64,000 nucleotides of DNA from Sinotaia quadrata (GCA_028829895.1 CM054178.1:69327835-69391834); one strand, 5' to 3'; positions 1-14,200 are shown, counted from the first letter of the stretch. Notes: generated by a model not told the origin, from the letters alone. Translations and numbers: made by a program.

Positions 1-329
1 AAGTAAGTGAAAATTGGAAACCCCTCCCCTAAACTGACTGACTGAAGTTTTTGTCAAGTATGTGTTATCCCCTCAGAACTTTTTCAATAATATGTTATTC
101 TGTCAATACATGTACTGTGTTTGTCCATGTGATTTAACATTTATGGATTTATTTATTTAGTTAGTTAGTTAATTATAGTTATTTAACTATTTAGTTCTTT
201 AATTATAGTAGAAAGAATGCTTAGCAGACTGCAGAAAGATAATACAGGTAAATTCACTAAAATGCATATTTGCAATCATGCATTTCAGGACTAAGAAAGA
301 GTTACATGTAATTACATAGTCATTCAATA

Positions 330-437
330 TACAATAGATATATACAAAGATATACAGTAAGATACAATAGATATATACAAAGATATATGGTAAGATACAA
401 TAGATATATACAAAGATATACAGTAAGATACAATAGA
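330..437. repeat. 33-bp tandem repeat, about 3 copies
   Basis: The unit starts ACAATAGATATATACAAAG. Because 33 is a multiple of three it gives an 11-residue repeating open frame on the - strand, which is not coding. Confidence 0.9.
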
Positions 438-1067
438 ATGTACAGCACATAGAAATAGATTGAATTAGATCTTATTATTACATGATTTACTAAACTAAAC
501 CTGACTGACCTTTCTTGGCAAAAGTCTTATCAGTTTTGGCCTGGGAAAGTGTTCTGTGCATCTTACTGATTTTGCAGCAAAAAAAAAAAATCCTTCTGAC
601 ATAGCATGGTAGCACATAGACTGGTCTTGTTATCAGCTAGTCATGTGAACATTTGGCTAATTATTATAACTTGACCTTTAGTGGCCTGGCCAAGTTAATT
701 TAAGTTCTGGTGAGGTCACTCAAAGATTGGGTATTGAGTTTTGGGTGAGCATAAATAGTGGCTTTAATTATTGGGATCAAAGGTCACAAACCTTTCTGTC
801 TGAATTCATCAGCAATCTGCTCTCTTAGATCCCAAAATAAATTAATTATGAGGAGGCAATCCTTGTATCATCACATCAACAGAGCACCGCTGCATGTTAG
901 TTTAGTCCCAACAGCATGCATCAAAACATCACTTCTTGTCACTTTCCCATTATTCCATTTGAACACCAGTATGTATCAGATAAATATTATCTGAATAGTA
1001 TTATCAAATATGTATAACTTTGTACCATTTTTACCAGCCTACAAGATGTCCTGTATTCTTGTGACAG

Positions 1068-1200
1068 GCATTTTTAAGTTTCTGGATGAATATTATGAAA
1101 GTCTTCGACAACAAAGTGTGGATGAAGATGGACAAGCAGGCAGAGGATCACAAGCAGTTGGTGCCAGCACGAATTCTGCTTCAGATGGACTAGAGAATAA
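1068..1200 (+). CDS. Coiled-coil gene, first exon visible
   Basis: Acceptor CTTGTGACAG ends at 1067 and donor GTGAGAG starts at 1201. The reading frame runs IFKFLDEYYESLRQQ and then a Gly/Ser/Ala-rich stretch, and hits a stop just after the donor, which supports splicing there. It begins with 2 nt of a split codon and ends after 2 nt of the next. Confidence 0.75.
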
Positions 1201-4200
1201 GTGAGAGTTCTTTATTTTATTAATAATGGAGCAATTGAACCACTTTTTAGAGTGTGGGCCAACATTGGCAGTAATCTTCTATAAAATTATCACTCATGCG
1301 TATGGTAATTTTGAGCAGCAGATTATCATTTGTTAGTTTTATATTCGTATTTTACAAATTTGTTTATGGAAAGAGCAAAAGAAGACTGTTGAGGCAACCA
1401 ATAACTCTGAATTGTTTTAATTATATTAATAACTAGTAATTATATTAATAATAGTAATTTAAAAGAAGTAAAATTTATGAATTAGTAACAAAAATAAGGG
1501 ATTTTGAAGGAAAAAGGAGACATCATGCTGCTTATTTATGTTTACTCATTGTTTTGCTATCAACAGAGATATAATGGAGAGAGACTGAAACAAATTAAAG
1601 CAGTTTAGAAAAACAGCATTGTTATTGTACCCTTAGAAACAGCAGAACAAATGTGAAAGTGAAATGATAAAGTTTGATTCTTATTAGGAAACATACAAAT
1701 TATCAAGAAAAGGGAAAATAAAGCATATTTTACACTCAATATGAGAATTTTGCTACTGCACCAATGATAAAAAGATATTTGATATCAGGTTCGTGTTTGG
1801 TTTGAGAACTATGTTTGATGACAGATATTTGATATCAGGTTTGTTTTTGGTTTGAGAGCTATTTCTGATGACAGATATTTTATAACAGGTTTGTTTTTGG
1901 TTTAAGAACTGTTTGATGACATATATCTTATAACAGGTTTGTTTTTGGTTTGAGATTCATATTTGATGACAGGTATTTGATATCAGGCTTGTATTTGGTT
2001 GGAGATATCTGTCATTTGGCATAGCTCCAAACCAAATACAAACCTGTTATAAAAATATCTGTCTTCATGCCTAGCTATCATTAGATTTGACAAAGTTCAT
2101 TCTTGAAAACAATGACCCACATGAATATGTCGATGAAAATACTGCCATTGCAAGATCTTTCTGACAATTAAAAGTTTCAAGAATGAAATTCCAATGTTTC
2201 ACATCCTCATTTTCTTAAATTTTCTGCATTAATCTGGTCACAAATTGATTTCTTTTAATATTGTTTAGTTCAGCTCTTATGCTGACAAATTTTTGCCTCC
2301 GGATTGAGCTACTTTGTCAGTCAATTGTATTCCAAAATTATCCGCATTAATCCACTGTATGTTTCCAAATTCAGTTTGTCTAATATTTCACTGTCTGCAT
2401 GCTTTATAAATTTTGCAGTTTCTTCAAATGACTTGAACTTAGTAAATCACACAGAATATTGTTCAGTAGTTGAATCATTAATACTTTAAAATTGCATTTG
2501 AGAATTTTATATGTGTGTTTTCTCTTGAATTTCAAAATCTGTCACCTGCTTTTAGGTTTGGGTAATATTTAAAAGTGACATGGTCGACATAACTTTTAAA
2601 AAAATCATTCTAAATTCAAAACCTTTTTTGAATATTATTAATCATAACATCAAGTGTTGTGCCAGATCCCTGTAATTTATTGTTCAAGTGGTGTAAATTG
2701 TGAGGAGAAATCTGTAAATGAAATATCAGTCTACATATTCACATCCGATAATTCTTGACAAAAACAGAATCTCACTCAACAAAAACAAGTAATTTCATCC
2801 AGACATTCAACAAATCATTTAAAACAAAAACATTTATCAAGCTGGTATTGTTGTACTTGATTACATCTACTTCACCTTGCTTATTCAATTCTGAAATTGT
2901 CTTCTTTTTTCTCCTCAAAGTACTGCAAAAATAAAATTAACTCCCTTGGTTATAATTTTCATCACTTCCTTAAGTTCCTTAAGTCATCTTTTGCACACAA
3001 AACCTCCTTGTGTAAAATACAGTGAAAGCCTCCTAGTGGATGTCAACATATATTTTGCAAACACAATTACAAAACCTGTTTCTTTACCAATCTTGCTAGG
3101 TGCACCAACTGTTGTCATGAAAACTATTTTTGAAAGGTCAACCTGCCAATTAGACGATTTGTTTACTACTGTTGTACATATTTCTACTCGGGTAACATTT
3201 CCAAGTTAACTAACTCTTCCTCCATTTCATCACTTTTGCAAAATTGAGCAAATAATTGATAGTTGATGATGTAACATCAGTGCTCTCATCAAGACAAACA
3301 GAAAGAAATTTACATGAATCAATATCTTTGAAATCTCAAAACCAGCAGCAGCTAAGTTGGACTACCTAAAACAAATTTCATCAAAACATTGGTTGCAATT
3401 TTTTTTGTGGATAATTTCTGGAGAAATGTGTTCTTTAGGTCCTTCATCACCGGTACTGCAAAGCCATTTATAAACAGGTTCATAATACCACTTTACAAAA
3501 TAAGTCATGCATACTAATATGTTAGATTTTTTAAATATTATTTCATGAGATTAGATTTTATGATTCATATAGGTTGGGTTTTATGATTACAACATTTATT
3601 TCTAGTGGCACTTTTATACAGAAAGAGAATGGAACAACAATTTAAACTTATTTATCCAAATGTGAAATGACAATATTTAGAAAATTAGAAGATTTTAAAG
3701 TTTTCTAACCGTACAGATCTTTATTGCATATCTGGCTTGTACCAGGTATCTTTGGGGATTTTGTCTGACTTTTACCGGACACCTTAATCAAGCTTGATGA
3801 TCATTTGGTCTATCAGGCTTATATTGGACATTTTGTTCTTTATCAGGCATTTGTGGGAATCTTTATACTTTGTCAAGCATTTCCCAGACACCTTTGTACT
3901 TTAGCAAACATTTCCCAGACACCTTTGTATCTTGTCTTGCTTTTACTGGATATCTTTGTAATTTATCAACATTTGCCAGACATCTTTATATTTTATCAAG
4001 TCTTACTGGACACTTTCATACTTTATAAACATTTACCAGACATCTTTGTACTTTTACTAGACATCTTTGTAGTTTATCAGGTTGTACCAGACACCTTTAT
4101 ACTTTATCAAGCTTTTACCACAAACCTTTGTACTTTATCAAGCGTTAATTGGACATCTTTGTACTTTTACTAGATATCTTTGTAGTTTATCAGGTTGTAC

Positions 4201-7200
4201 CAGACACCTTTATACTTTATCAAGCTATCAAGCTTTTACCACAAACCTTTGTACTTTATCTAACTTTAATTGGACATCTTTGCACTTTATCAAATTGTTT
4301 TTGGATATCTTTGTTCTTCTTCAGGCTTTAATTGAACATCTATGTATTTATCAAGCCTTTATTGGACATCTTTATACTTTATCAGGCCTTTATTGGACAT
4401 CTTTATACTCTATCGGGCTTTTATTGGACATCTTTGTACTCTATCTGGCTTTTATTGGACATCTTTGTACTTTATCAGACTTTTATTGGACATCTTTGTA
4501 CTCTATCTGGCTTTAATTGGACATCTTTATAATTTTTCACAATGTAATTGAACATCTTTACACTTTATAACATTTTAATTGCTCATTTGTGTACTTTATC
4601 AGGCTTTTATTAGATATCTTTTTAATTTATCTGGATTTTATTGGACATCTCAGGCTTTAATTGGAAATCAATGTGCTTTATCAAGGTCTTATCTGATCCC
4701 TTTTGTAATTTATCTAGCTAATATAATCTTTCTTCTAGACATCAGGTAAAAAAATTAAATTGACAGCAGTATTCACTTGCAGGGGGTGGGTGGGGTTGGT
4801 TATCCCCTTGAACAGTGTGTTATTTATTCTTTTATTTTTATGTGCACAATGGCTGGGTGTGATTGATTGCTGACTGGCAGCAAGTCAGCCCCAAGGCTTA
4901 TCTCACTCAGCATGCATGTTTTAAAATACTGTTGACACATGCTTAGCAAGTGTGTCATAATGCATTTTACTCTTGTTTGTATGCTTTCAGGTAAAAAATT
5001 CAGTTGGTTTTCTGACTTATGTTTAATATCCATTAACTAATTTTAGTGTTTTGTTTATAAACAAAATTGGTATTTGAAAGGATTGATTATATTGGGTGTT
5101 ATTGTTTTGGGGTTTTTTATGCTTTGTATAAGGGTGGTGGTTAGGATTGGAATTTGTACCCCCAAAAAATTTTCTGTGTGCCTTATTGGTGGTGAGGTTG
5201 TTTATTTTAAAAGTGAGGAATTGTAAAGTTTATTTGAAGATTGGGGATGATAATAGTATGAATGCTGTTTATTTTAAATTAAGTGAGGAATTGTAAAGTT
5301 TATTTGAAGATTGGGGATGATAATAGTATGAATGCTGTTTATTTTAAATTAAGTGAGGAATTGTAAAGTTTATTTGAAGATTGGGGATGATAATAGTATG
5401 AATGTTGGAGGATTATCATTTAGTTTTCATTTAGTGGATTATTGTGTGATTGATTTGTCGATTATGTTGTTAGTGAATTGTTTGTGATTGGTGGGTGACA
5501 ACATTTCAATGAATGATCACATATTTGGTAGATTATTTTATATTTTGATGGATTGTTGATTAGTATGTGAATGGTGGATGTTTGTGGATGTGAATGGTGG
5601 ATGTTTAAATAATGAGTGTTTATGTGATTGGTAGATGTGTGAATAATGAATATTAATGTGGTTGGTAGATTTTGTATGAAAAAATGAATAATTGATAATT
5701 AATTGTATGATTAATGAATGTTGTGATTAGTGGTATATTGTGAGTTGTTACAAGGTAATGATAAATAAATGATTATTTTTGATGGATGATTGTGTAATTA
5801 ATGAATGGCTTGGAACTGATAGCTTGTTGTGTTTAATGTCTGCTAATACAAAACATCTGGTGGGAAAATTACTGATATACAGATCATAAGTGTGTATACC
5901 TTAAACAGGACCTCTGTTCTCACCCAAGACCCAGAGAAACAAGCTAAGAGGCATAAAAAGAAGAAGGACAGAGAGAAGACACCTGACAGACTTGCTTTGG
6001 TGAGCACAGATTTGCTTTTAAAAATCATTTTGCATTGAATCATGATTACATTTTCTTTCATGGCAAATCTGGTTATAGAATTTCTGTGCCTTTGTTTACA
6101 AAGCCACATGGATTGTTTGGCAACAATATAGTTTTCTTGAGTTTTTTCCCCTTTTTTCTGTTAATTTACTTTTTAATCTAAAGAAGTATGAATTTCTTTG
6201 CTTGTCAAGACTTGTTTATTGCTATTTTCTTCAAATTACACTTTAAGTTTTCTGAACGTAGGAAAACCTTTTTACTATTTTCTTCAGAGTATTCTTCAAC
6301 TATTTCTGAATACGTGAAAATCTTTCATTTGTTGATCGATTTTTTGTTTTGTTATTGTGTTTTGGTATATTTTGCAGTATGAAATGCAAGAAGCTTTAGG
6401 AATACCTCGTGGATTGCGTGCTGATAAGTTTGTAAAACCAAAACCGTAAGTATACGGCTGCAGTGTGTTGCACATATAAACATGCATGTGTTTATATGTG
6501 GTTTTTGTTTGTGTATCTGTTTATATGTTTATTTGTGTTTATTTACAGATTTTATAAATACTTAATTGAATCCTCAAGTATAGCTTCTTCACCTAGAGCT
6601 TATGTAAAATAAAGTAAAATGAACACAAACTTAAGAATAAAATTACTTAGAGTTGAAAGACTAGTGTGCTGTGTACAGTGCTTTGTTTTGTTTCATATAT
6701 AGGCCTATTGCTGTCAGCAAATTAGGTCAGCAATCTCTGGTTGCTTGTTTAAATTACGTGGGAAAATCATATTATATGTACTGTGTAGAATACAAGGTTT
6801 TATTGCTGTATACTGTTTTAGTAGTTATTAACTGAAGATGACGTTTGTGTATTTAGATATGAAATAGTTTATAGTTTATGTCTATTGGTGTGCTAGTTTG
6901 TATTATTTTCTTGGTGTATTTTATGATGTATTCATGTGAGCAGCATGCCAGTATAGTTATTTATTTTATTTTGTACTTTATTTTTCAAATTATACATTAG
7001 GAAAGATTTTAAGAGTTTAAAGGTAATTATTTTAGTTTCTATAGATAGCAAAACCATAACAAAACTCTTAGTATTTTAGAAGTACAGTAATTCATATCTA
7101 AATGAAAGACAGAAAACACAGAACATAGAAGTAAAGGCCATTTCTGGGGATGAGCTTGGGATTTTGAGGGGTTTACTAGGTGGCCCATGTGCTTGGCATA

Positions 7201-8161
7201 TAGGTGGACTATAGAGAGTATGTGGAACTATGTAGCATGAAAGAGGAGGGATGAGTTTTGATGGGCCAATATGTGGCTGTGTCACCATGAAATAAAAGGT
7301 CTCTCATGTAAACACGGTGTTGTGCATGAAATCTCTTGCTGTGGCTGTCGTCAAGAATGTGATGTGTTGTCTTTCATCATCGTCTTCGTCTTGCATCCTG
7401 TAGTGACCCACTGCACTACTACTACTTCACCCACCACCCCATCACAAAAGGGTAACAATTCTGTGGAGCTGGACTGTCAAAGGGTAACAGTTATGTGGAA
7501 CTGGATTTCAGTTGATATCAGGTATGTGGAGTTGGATTATCCATGGGCATCAGTTGTGTGGAGCTGGATTATCAATTGGCTTCAGTTATGTGGAGCTGGA
7601 TTGTCAGGATGTCAGTTATGTGGAGCTAGATTGTCAGAGGATGTCAGTTATGTGGAGCTGGATTGTCAGAGGATGTCAGTTATGTGGAGCTGGATTGTCA
7701 GAGGATGTCAGTTATGTGGAGCTGGATTGTCAGAGGATGTCAGTTGTGTGGAGCTGGATTGTCGAAGGGTAACACTTGTGGCTTGAGTTTGTGGAATTGG
7801 ATGACAGTTGTGGTGTGGCTGACTGTCATAGATGGTCCATCTACAAAAAGATGTTTATTAATATCACTGAGAATCCATTCTTAACTCAGTTATCGATAGG
7901 GATTTCTCTTGTTGGAGATAACTTTTGCATCTGTGTTTCTGTGAGAAATGGAGATATCTATGTTTCTATAAGACATGTAGATGTCTGTGTTTCTATAAGA
8001 AATGTCAATGTCTGTATTTCTATGAAAAATGTGGATGTCTGTTTCTATGAGAAATGTGCTGATTGGAAATATTCCTGTTAAAGTGTGAAATGGTGTGCTG
8101 ATGTAAAGGAGAGATAAATATATCTGTATGTGTTGTATGATTGTGTGTGTGCACATGCTTA

Positions 8162-8215
<54 letters not shown>

Positions 8216-11200
8216 GCAATCTTTGTACTGATTTCACGGACATGCTAAAAAAGTTCCCTATTTTATTGATGTTGTATTATTATACTGTAAATAATTATTC
8301 AGTAATTATAACTGTGTGGTTAGTAGTCATTAGGTTTTTGTTGCTTTGTTCTTTTTCAAATATATACATGTAAGTATTTTCTTTTCATTCAGTTTGTGTG
8401 TATTGCAGTAAATATATTTTAATAGGATATGCATTGACTTTTGAGCATTTGTATTTGTATGTGTGCGTGTGTGTGTGCATGCAAGGAGTGATGTGAAGAA
8501 GAACACAGAGAACACCTCAGTTAAAATAATTATTTTTAGAACAATAAAATCTATTCACTGAGAGAGTAAGTTAATGGTATGCTTTGGCAGATCTGCAGAG
8601 TTGGTTGAGTTTCATGAAAAGAAAACGAGCAACAAATACCAGTCATTGTCTGTGGACCTGGCCAATAAGTTCAAGGAAGTCCAAGATGACCAGGCTATGA
8701 CACTGCATGACATCTTAGAGCAGATGGGACGGTTGGTTTTGTTTCTCATATCTGTGTATAGACAATGAGTATGGGCGTATCTGCCTGATTGGGTGTGATA
8801 CAAAAAAAAATGCAGACATTTATATTGACATGTATATCCATATATCAATATATATTTTTGGCTGTCTATTTTTTTGTTTGTGTGTGTGTGTGTGTGTTGG
8901 GGGGGGGGAACATTTACATTCATAATAGATGTGCACTTATTCATTTCTACAGGGAGCGCTTCCTCAAGTGTCAAAACAAGCTTACTGCCATGCAAACAGA
9001 AGCAAGTAGTGTCCATCGTGCACTAGAAGCCATGCGACAGAGCAGAGAAAAGAAACTGCACAAACCACAAGACGAGGAATTACGTCGCAAGTCTTCTTTG
9101 AAAGGAAACTGGTTGGTCAAGTTCTCTTTCCTTTTCAGTGAGATTAGTGAATGTTCATATAATCTGTTTTATGTGTTTCTTCGTTCTTGAAGACATTCAT
9201 TGCATGTTGTGAATAGAATGAAGAATAAGTGTTATAAGTGTTACTTTGCCTTTGAAATGATAAAAATATGTATAATCTTAAGGGATGGGTAAAGAACAGA
9301 ACAATATTTTTTAAACTGGTAGCATATAATTGCTTATTCTGAGATTAAGCTTTGGATTTGTTGTAGTTGTAATGGTAAACCTTTAAATTTCTAAGTCTGG
9401 TAAATTAGAACCAAGAATTTGGGTCAGAAATGATTTGCTATAAAAGCAATATTTACGAATATTGTCCTATTAAGTCTGGGTAAAAGACCTTATTAAGTCT
9501 GGGTAAAAGACCTTATTAAGTCTGGGTAAAAGACCTTATTAAGTCTTGGAAAAATACTGTAACCCTTCTCCTGGTCAGAGACCCAGGAAACTGTTTGGGG
9601 AGCTAGTCCACACCAGACTTCATAGTGTTATGTTATAAATCAATAACTTCCTGGTTTACAGACTAGCCTAACTTTGTATTAGGGGTTACTTTCCTATTAG
9701 ATTGCTGTCCCTTTAATTACAGATTAAAAATGGCTTCCCCCCCCCCAACTCCCCAAGATGATCACACACTCAGAACAGGAAATAACACAAGATAATAATT
9801 AATTAAATAAAACTTTTTAATCAACAACAGTTTTCAAGATCCACAGACCTTCTATCCAATAGTATTACAAGGGTCTCAAGGAAGTGTAAATAAAGAATCA
9901 CTAAATTATCTATCATTTATCACTCTTAACAGTACTCACTGCATTCATACAGAAGAAATATTTAGTAGACTAACAAAAATTTTAATGAGTTCACGCAGTA
10001 TTTTAAATGCCCAATTATAATTCTTCAGTCATTCAAGCCAGGAGGCTTCCTTTCACAAAATTAAAGTAAGCAAAATGTAAAACTTAACCACTGTTTTTCA
10101 TAACATAGTATAATAGATAGCAGAAATAGAAATTAAATGGGACGAACATAAATGCCATATTCATTCACTATTTCTATCTACTCCATGAGACAACAAAGGG
10201 TTCTCGCACACATGCCAAAGGCCTTGAAATGTGGGTGATGAATGGAATGCAGTTGGTGAAAGTCAGCTCATAAATAGCATTACTAATGGTGTCAACAAGG
10301 GGACATAAGCTCCCAGCTATTGTTGACTAGCAGAACAATCTCAACTAATTACATGGGACTAGGTCAGCAAAACACTCCATAAACTAAAAACAGACCAACT
10401 ATTTTCCCACCAGCCTCAGTAAATCTGCATCCACACTAGTCTACAAGGAATCTGCCACATTTACCCTGTTAATATTTCGTCTGACATCACTGCACCATTA
10501 CTACTACAATACTATATCTACTCCAAACTATACTTTTGACAGACAATAACACTTGTACATAATTGAACAAAAAAATCTATACTTTTGACAGACAATAATA
10601 ATTGTACATAATTGAACAAAAAAACTATACTTTTGACAGACAATAACACATGTACATAATCGAACAAAAAAACCCACTTAATTTAGCCTCATGTACTTCA
10701 CTAAATATCTACACCATAAACTCTGTGTCCTAATGACCAATTACAACATCCTACATCATTGTTACAACAAGATACAACTTGTACAAGAGACTTCAGTAAG
10801 CATGTCCTATATCATCCACAGTGAGACTACCATACTAAATAAGAAAATAGCATGGTCATCTTATAGAAACAACTACAACAAAATCCACACTGGCTGAACA
10901 ACTAACCACAACAGTTTCAGGTGTGAAGAGTCTCATTCTGCATAGCATAGACTTGTGGAGCTCAACAATCTGGTATTTCTGGCAGTGGATCTTCTTACTA
11001 CAGTGTATATCAATTCCAGACTTCTCCTTGTGGCTGGCTCAGAGTTCATCTTCCTTGTTATGATGATGACTCACATGGATTCTTCAGGACAAATGTGTTG
11101 TTCAGAACTGGTTCTAAACTTCACCGATGCCCAGCAAGAATTTGTGAGACACACTGGTTCAGATTCATCTGCCCACAAAACTTGGGTATATAGGAGTTTG

Positions 11201-14200
11201 GAGCTTCTACCTAAGATGAAGGCTTATGGTGGACCTGATAATATGTTCTGGTGGTCTTCTTACAGGCTGGTCATCAGCAAATGTTTCTGGTGTTTAATCC
11301 CTGTAAAGTCCAGTGTTTGGTGGCTGTCTTTATTAATGACCTGTGGTGTTCAATCCCTGTAAAGTCCAGTATTTGGTGGCTGTCTTTATTAATGACATGG
11401 TGTGTGTGTGTGTCATCTCCAGCACTACCAGTCCCATCCTAATCTCTACACACTGGCCCAGGGGCATCACCTATAATGTCATTAGCCTGGCCATTCATTA
11501 TCTTGCACATTGATGACTTCCTTTCTGCAACAATCATTCTAGGTTAAATAGTTTCCTCTGCCTTTGTCATCCCATTAAAAAGAACCAAACTCTTCCGCTT
11601 GCTGACTGTTCACACCTCTAAAACTCGTACTGATGCTACACTCTATTTTCCCTGACAAGCCATTTGTGCCTCATTAACGCTTATGAGCATGCAAGATTAA
11701 TAAAGCATTATAGTAGAGTTGAGAAGAATGCCACATAAATCAAGCATAATGCAAGAAAGAAAATGCTACCTGAATGCTTCTATTGTCAGATGAAGGCACA
11801 TTAATAACTGCATAAATGTAATATATGCAATAAATATTAATATTCAGGATTATAATTGTTACAAGTACTTTGTTAGATCTGGGTAAAGACCTCATTAGAT
11901 CTAGGTAAAACACTTTGTTAGGTCTGGGTAAAACACCTCATTAGATCTGGATAAAACACCTCATTAGATCTGGATAAAATACCTCTTTAGCCAAAATGCC
12001 TTATTAGGTACAGATAAAATAACTTGTTAGGTTTGAATAAAATAGTGTGGTCAGGGTCTGAATAAAATACTGCCAGGTCTGGTTTGGTTAAAATACTGCC
12101 AGATCTGGGTAAAATACTGCCAGATCTCAGTAAAATACTGTCAGATCTGGTTAAAATACTGTCAGGTCTGGTTAAAATACTGCCAGGTCTCGGTAAAATA
12201 CTGTCAGGTCTGGGTAAAATACTGCCAGATCTCAGTAAAATACTGTCAGGTCTGGTTAAAATACTGCCAGATCTCAGTAAAATACTGTCAGGTCTGGTTA
12301 AAATACTGTCAGGTCTCAGTAAAATACTGTCAGGTCTGGTTAAAATACTGTCAGGTCTCGGTAAAATACTGTCAGGTCTGGGTAAAATACTGCCAGGTCT
12401 GGGTAAAATACTGCCAGATCTGGGTAAAATACTGTCAGATCTGGTTAAAATACTGTCAGGTCTGGTTAAAATATTGCCAGATCTCAGTAAAATACTGTCA
12501 GGTCTGGTTAAAATACTGTCAGGTCTCAGTAAAATACTGTCAGGTCTGGTTAAAATACTGTCAGGTCTCGGTAAAATACTGTCAGGTCTGGGTAAAATAC
12601 TGCCAGGTCTGGGTAAAATACTGCCAGATCTGGGTAAAATACTGTCAAATCTGGTTAAAATACTGTCAGGTCTGGTTAAAATATTGTCAGATCTTAGTAA
12701 AATACTGTCAGGTCTGGTTAAAATACTGTCAGGTCTCGGTAAAATACTGTGTTCAAGTCTGGGTACAATACTGTCAAGTCTGGTTAAAATACTGTCAGGT
12801 CTCGGTAAAATACTGTGGTCAAGTCTGGGTACAATACTGTCAGGTCTTGGTAAAATACTGTGGTCAAGTCTGGGTACAATACTGACAGGTCTTGTACAGT
12901 TGTGTCAGAAATGGGAGTGGAAGTGTTAGAATAATTCAGATGGTGGTAAGAGGATGGGGGAGGGTGGCATTGATATTGAATAAATTATCATTGTGTACTG
13001 ATGCTGATTGAATGGTTGATTTGTAATTATTTTTAAAAGTTCAAAGTGGTGGATGCTAACAGATGCTTGAATGATGATTGGTTAATTCAAGGCTAATTTT
13101 TACAAAGCTTCCAGTATCTCCTAGTTTAGTACACAAATATTGGAGATGACGAAATTTATGCAATAGACAATGCTGGTATAGAGAGTACACAGATAAATAC
13201 GAAAACATAAAAAAGAAATTACAAAAATTTGTCTGATTTTTTTTTCAGGTGCATGGAGTTAGAGCAGAAGATCCCATCAAGCTTGAAAAAATTATGGTAT
13301 TATGAAATCATTCTTGGCAAATTGCGAAGATATGGCCTTGTGAGTATAATTTTCCTTGTGTAATACTTTACTCCTGAGTGAAGTGTATTTTTTACTGAAG
13401 TTTCATGCTTGGGTAGAAGGACGTAAATCAGAAACTGGATTTGCTTGAATGTGAGCTTAGCACATGACTTTATTATCAAATGCTTATTTCCAAAAGGTAC
13501 AAACTATCACAAGTATAAATTTTCTATTATGACACAGCCTTCTTAAAGTACTTATTTCTAAACGGAATACAAACTACCACAAGTATATAATTCACATCAT
13601 GACAGTCTATTTCAAGCACTTATCTCTAAACACAGCACAAACTACCACTGATATATATTCCTTTCATTACACAGCCTATTTCAAACATTTTTTCTAAATA
13701 CAGTACCAGCTGCCATAGATATATATTCCTGTCATTACACAGCCTATTTCAAACACTTTTTCTAAATACAGTACCAGCGCCACAAGTATATATTTCCTAT
13801 ATCACATTTAATAAATTTTTATTTTCACTTGGATTTGTTATTTAAGATTTTCTGGGGTGGGGTGGGGGAGGATATGTGATATCTTAATAAAAATATACTA
13901 GTCTTACCAGAAGATACTTGTTAAAAATGTACCAGTCTTACCAGAAGATACTTGTTAAAATTGTACCAGTCTTACCAGAAGATACTTGTTAAAAATGTAC
14001 CAGTGTATTTGTACAAAATATCACCATAATCATTTACCAATCTTAGAACAGAATGCCATTTTGAAAATGTACCAATCTCTCTTTTCTACAGGTGCATGTG
14101 GGAAATGAACATGTATGTTTTACTGACTTTTCAGATTAATTTTGTTATTTAAGAAATAAATATTACACTGTGCTGAAGAATATATCCTGCTTAATCTGAA

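Larger units (their letters stand above)
9560..11865. mobile_element. Probable 2.3-kb insertion of unknown class
   Basis: This block is flanked on both sides by the same GTCTGGGTAAA minisatellite and differs from its surroundings: more C, fewer long T runs, a C run at 9738-9749. I find no transposase or reverse transcriptase frame on either strand. The longest frame (10955-11362, +) is unrecognised and has no codon-level support. Edges are loosely similar in inverted orientation (TACTGTAAC on the left, TACTTGTAAC as reverse complement on the right), too weak to call terminal repeats. A non-autonomous transposon is the best guess. Confidence 0.4.

Noticed and set aside
7271..7884. 171-codon and neighbouring frames with VELDCQ repeats
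   Set aside because: They are frames through the 32-bp minisatellite inside an intron.
8598..8731. Alternative acceptor at 8597 for the coiled-coil exon
   Set aside because: It would put the exon in phase 0, whereas the previous exon ends 2 nt into a codon; the acceptor at 8590 fits.
10955..11362. 135-codon + strand frame
   Set aside because: No known motif; the end of the frame is a 56-bp direct repeat, and it lies within a probable inserted repeat element.
12084..12929. 281-codon open frame as a repetitive Lys/Leu-rich protein
   Set aside because: It is the product of a 21-bp intronic minisatellite; the flanks lack splice or start context and the array has decayed edges.
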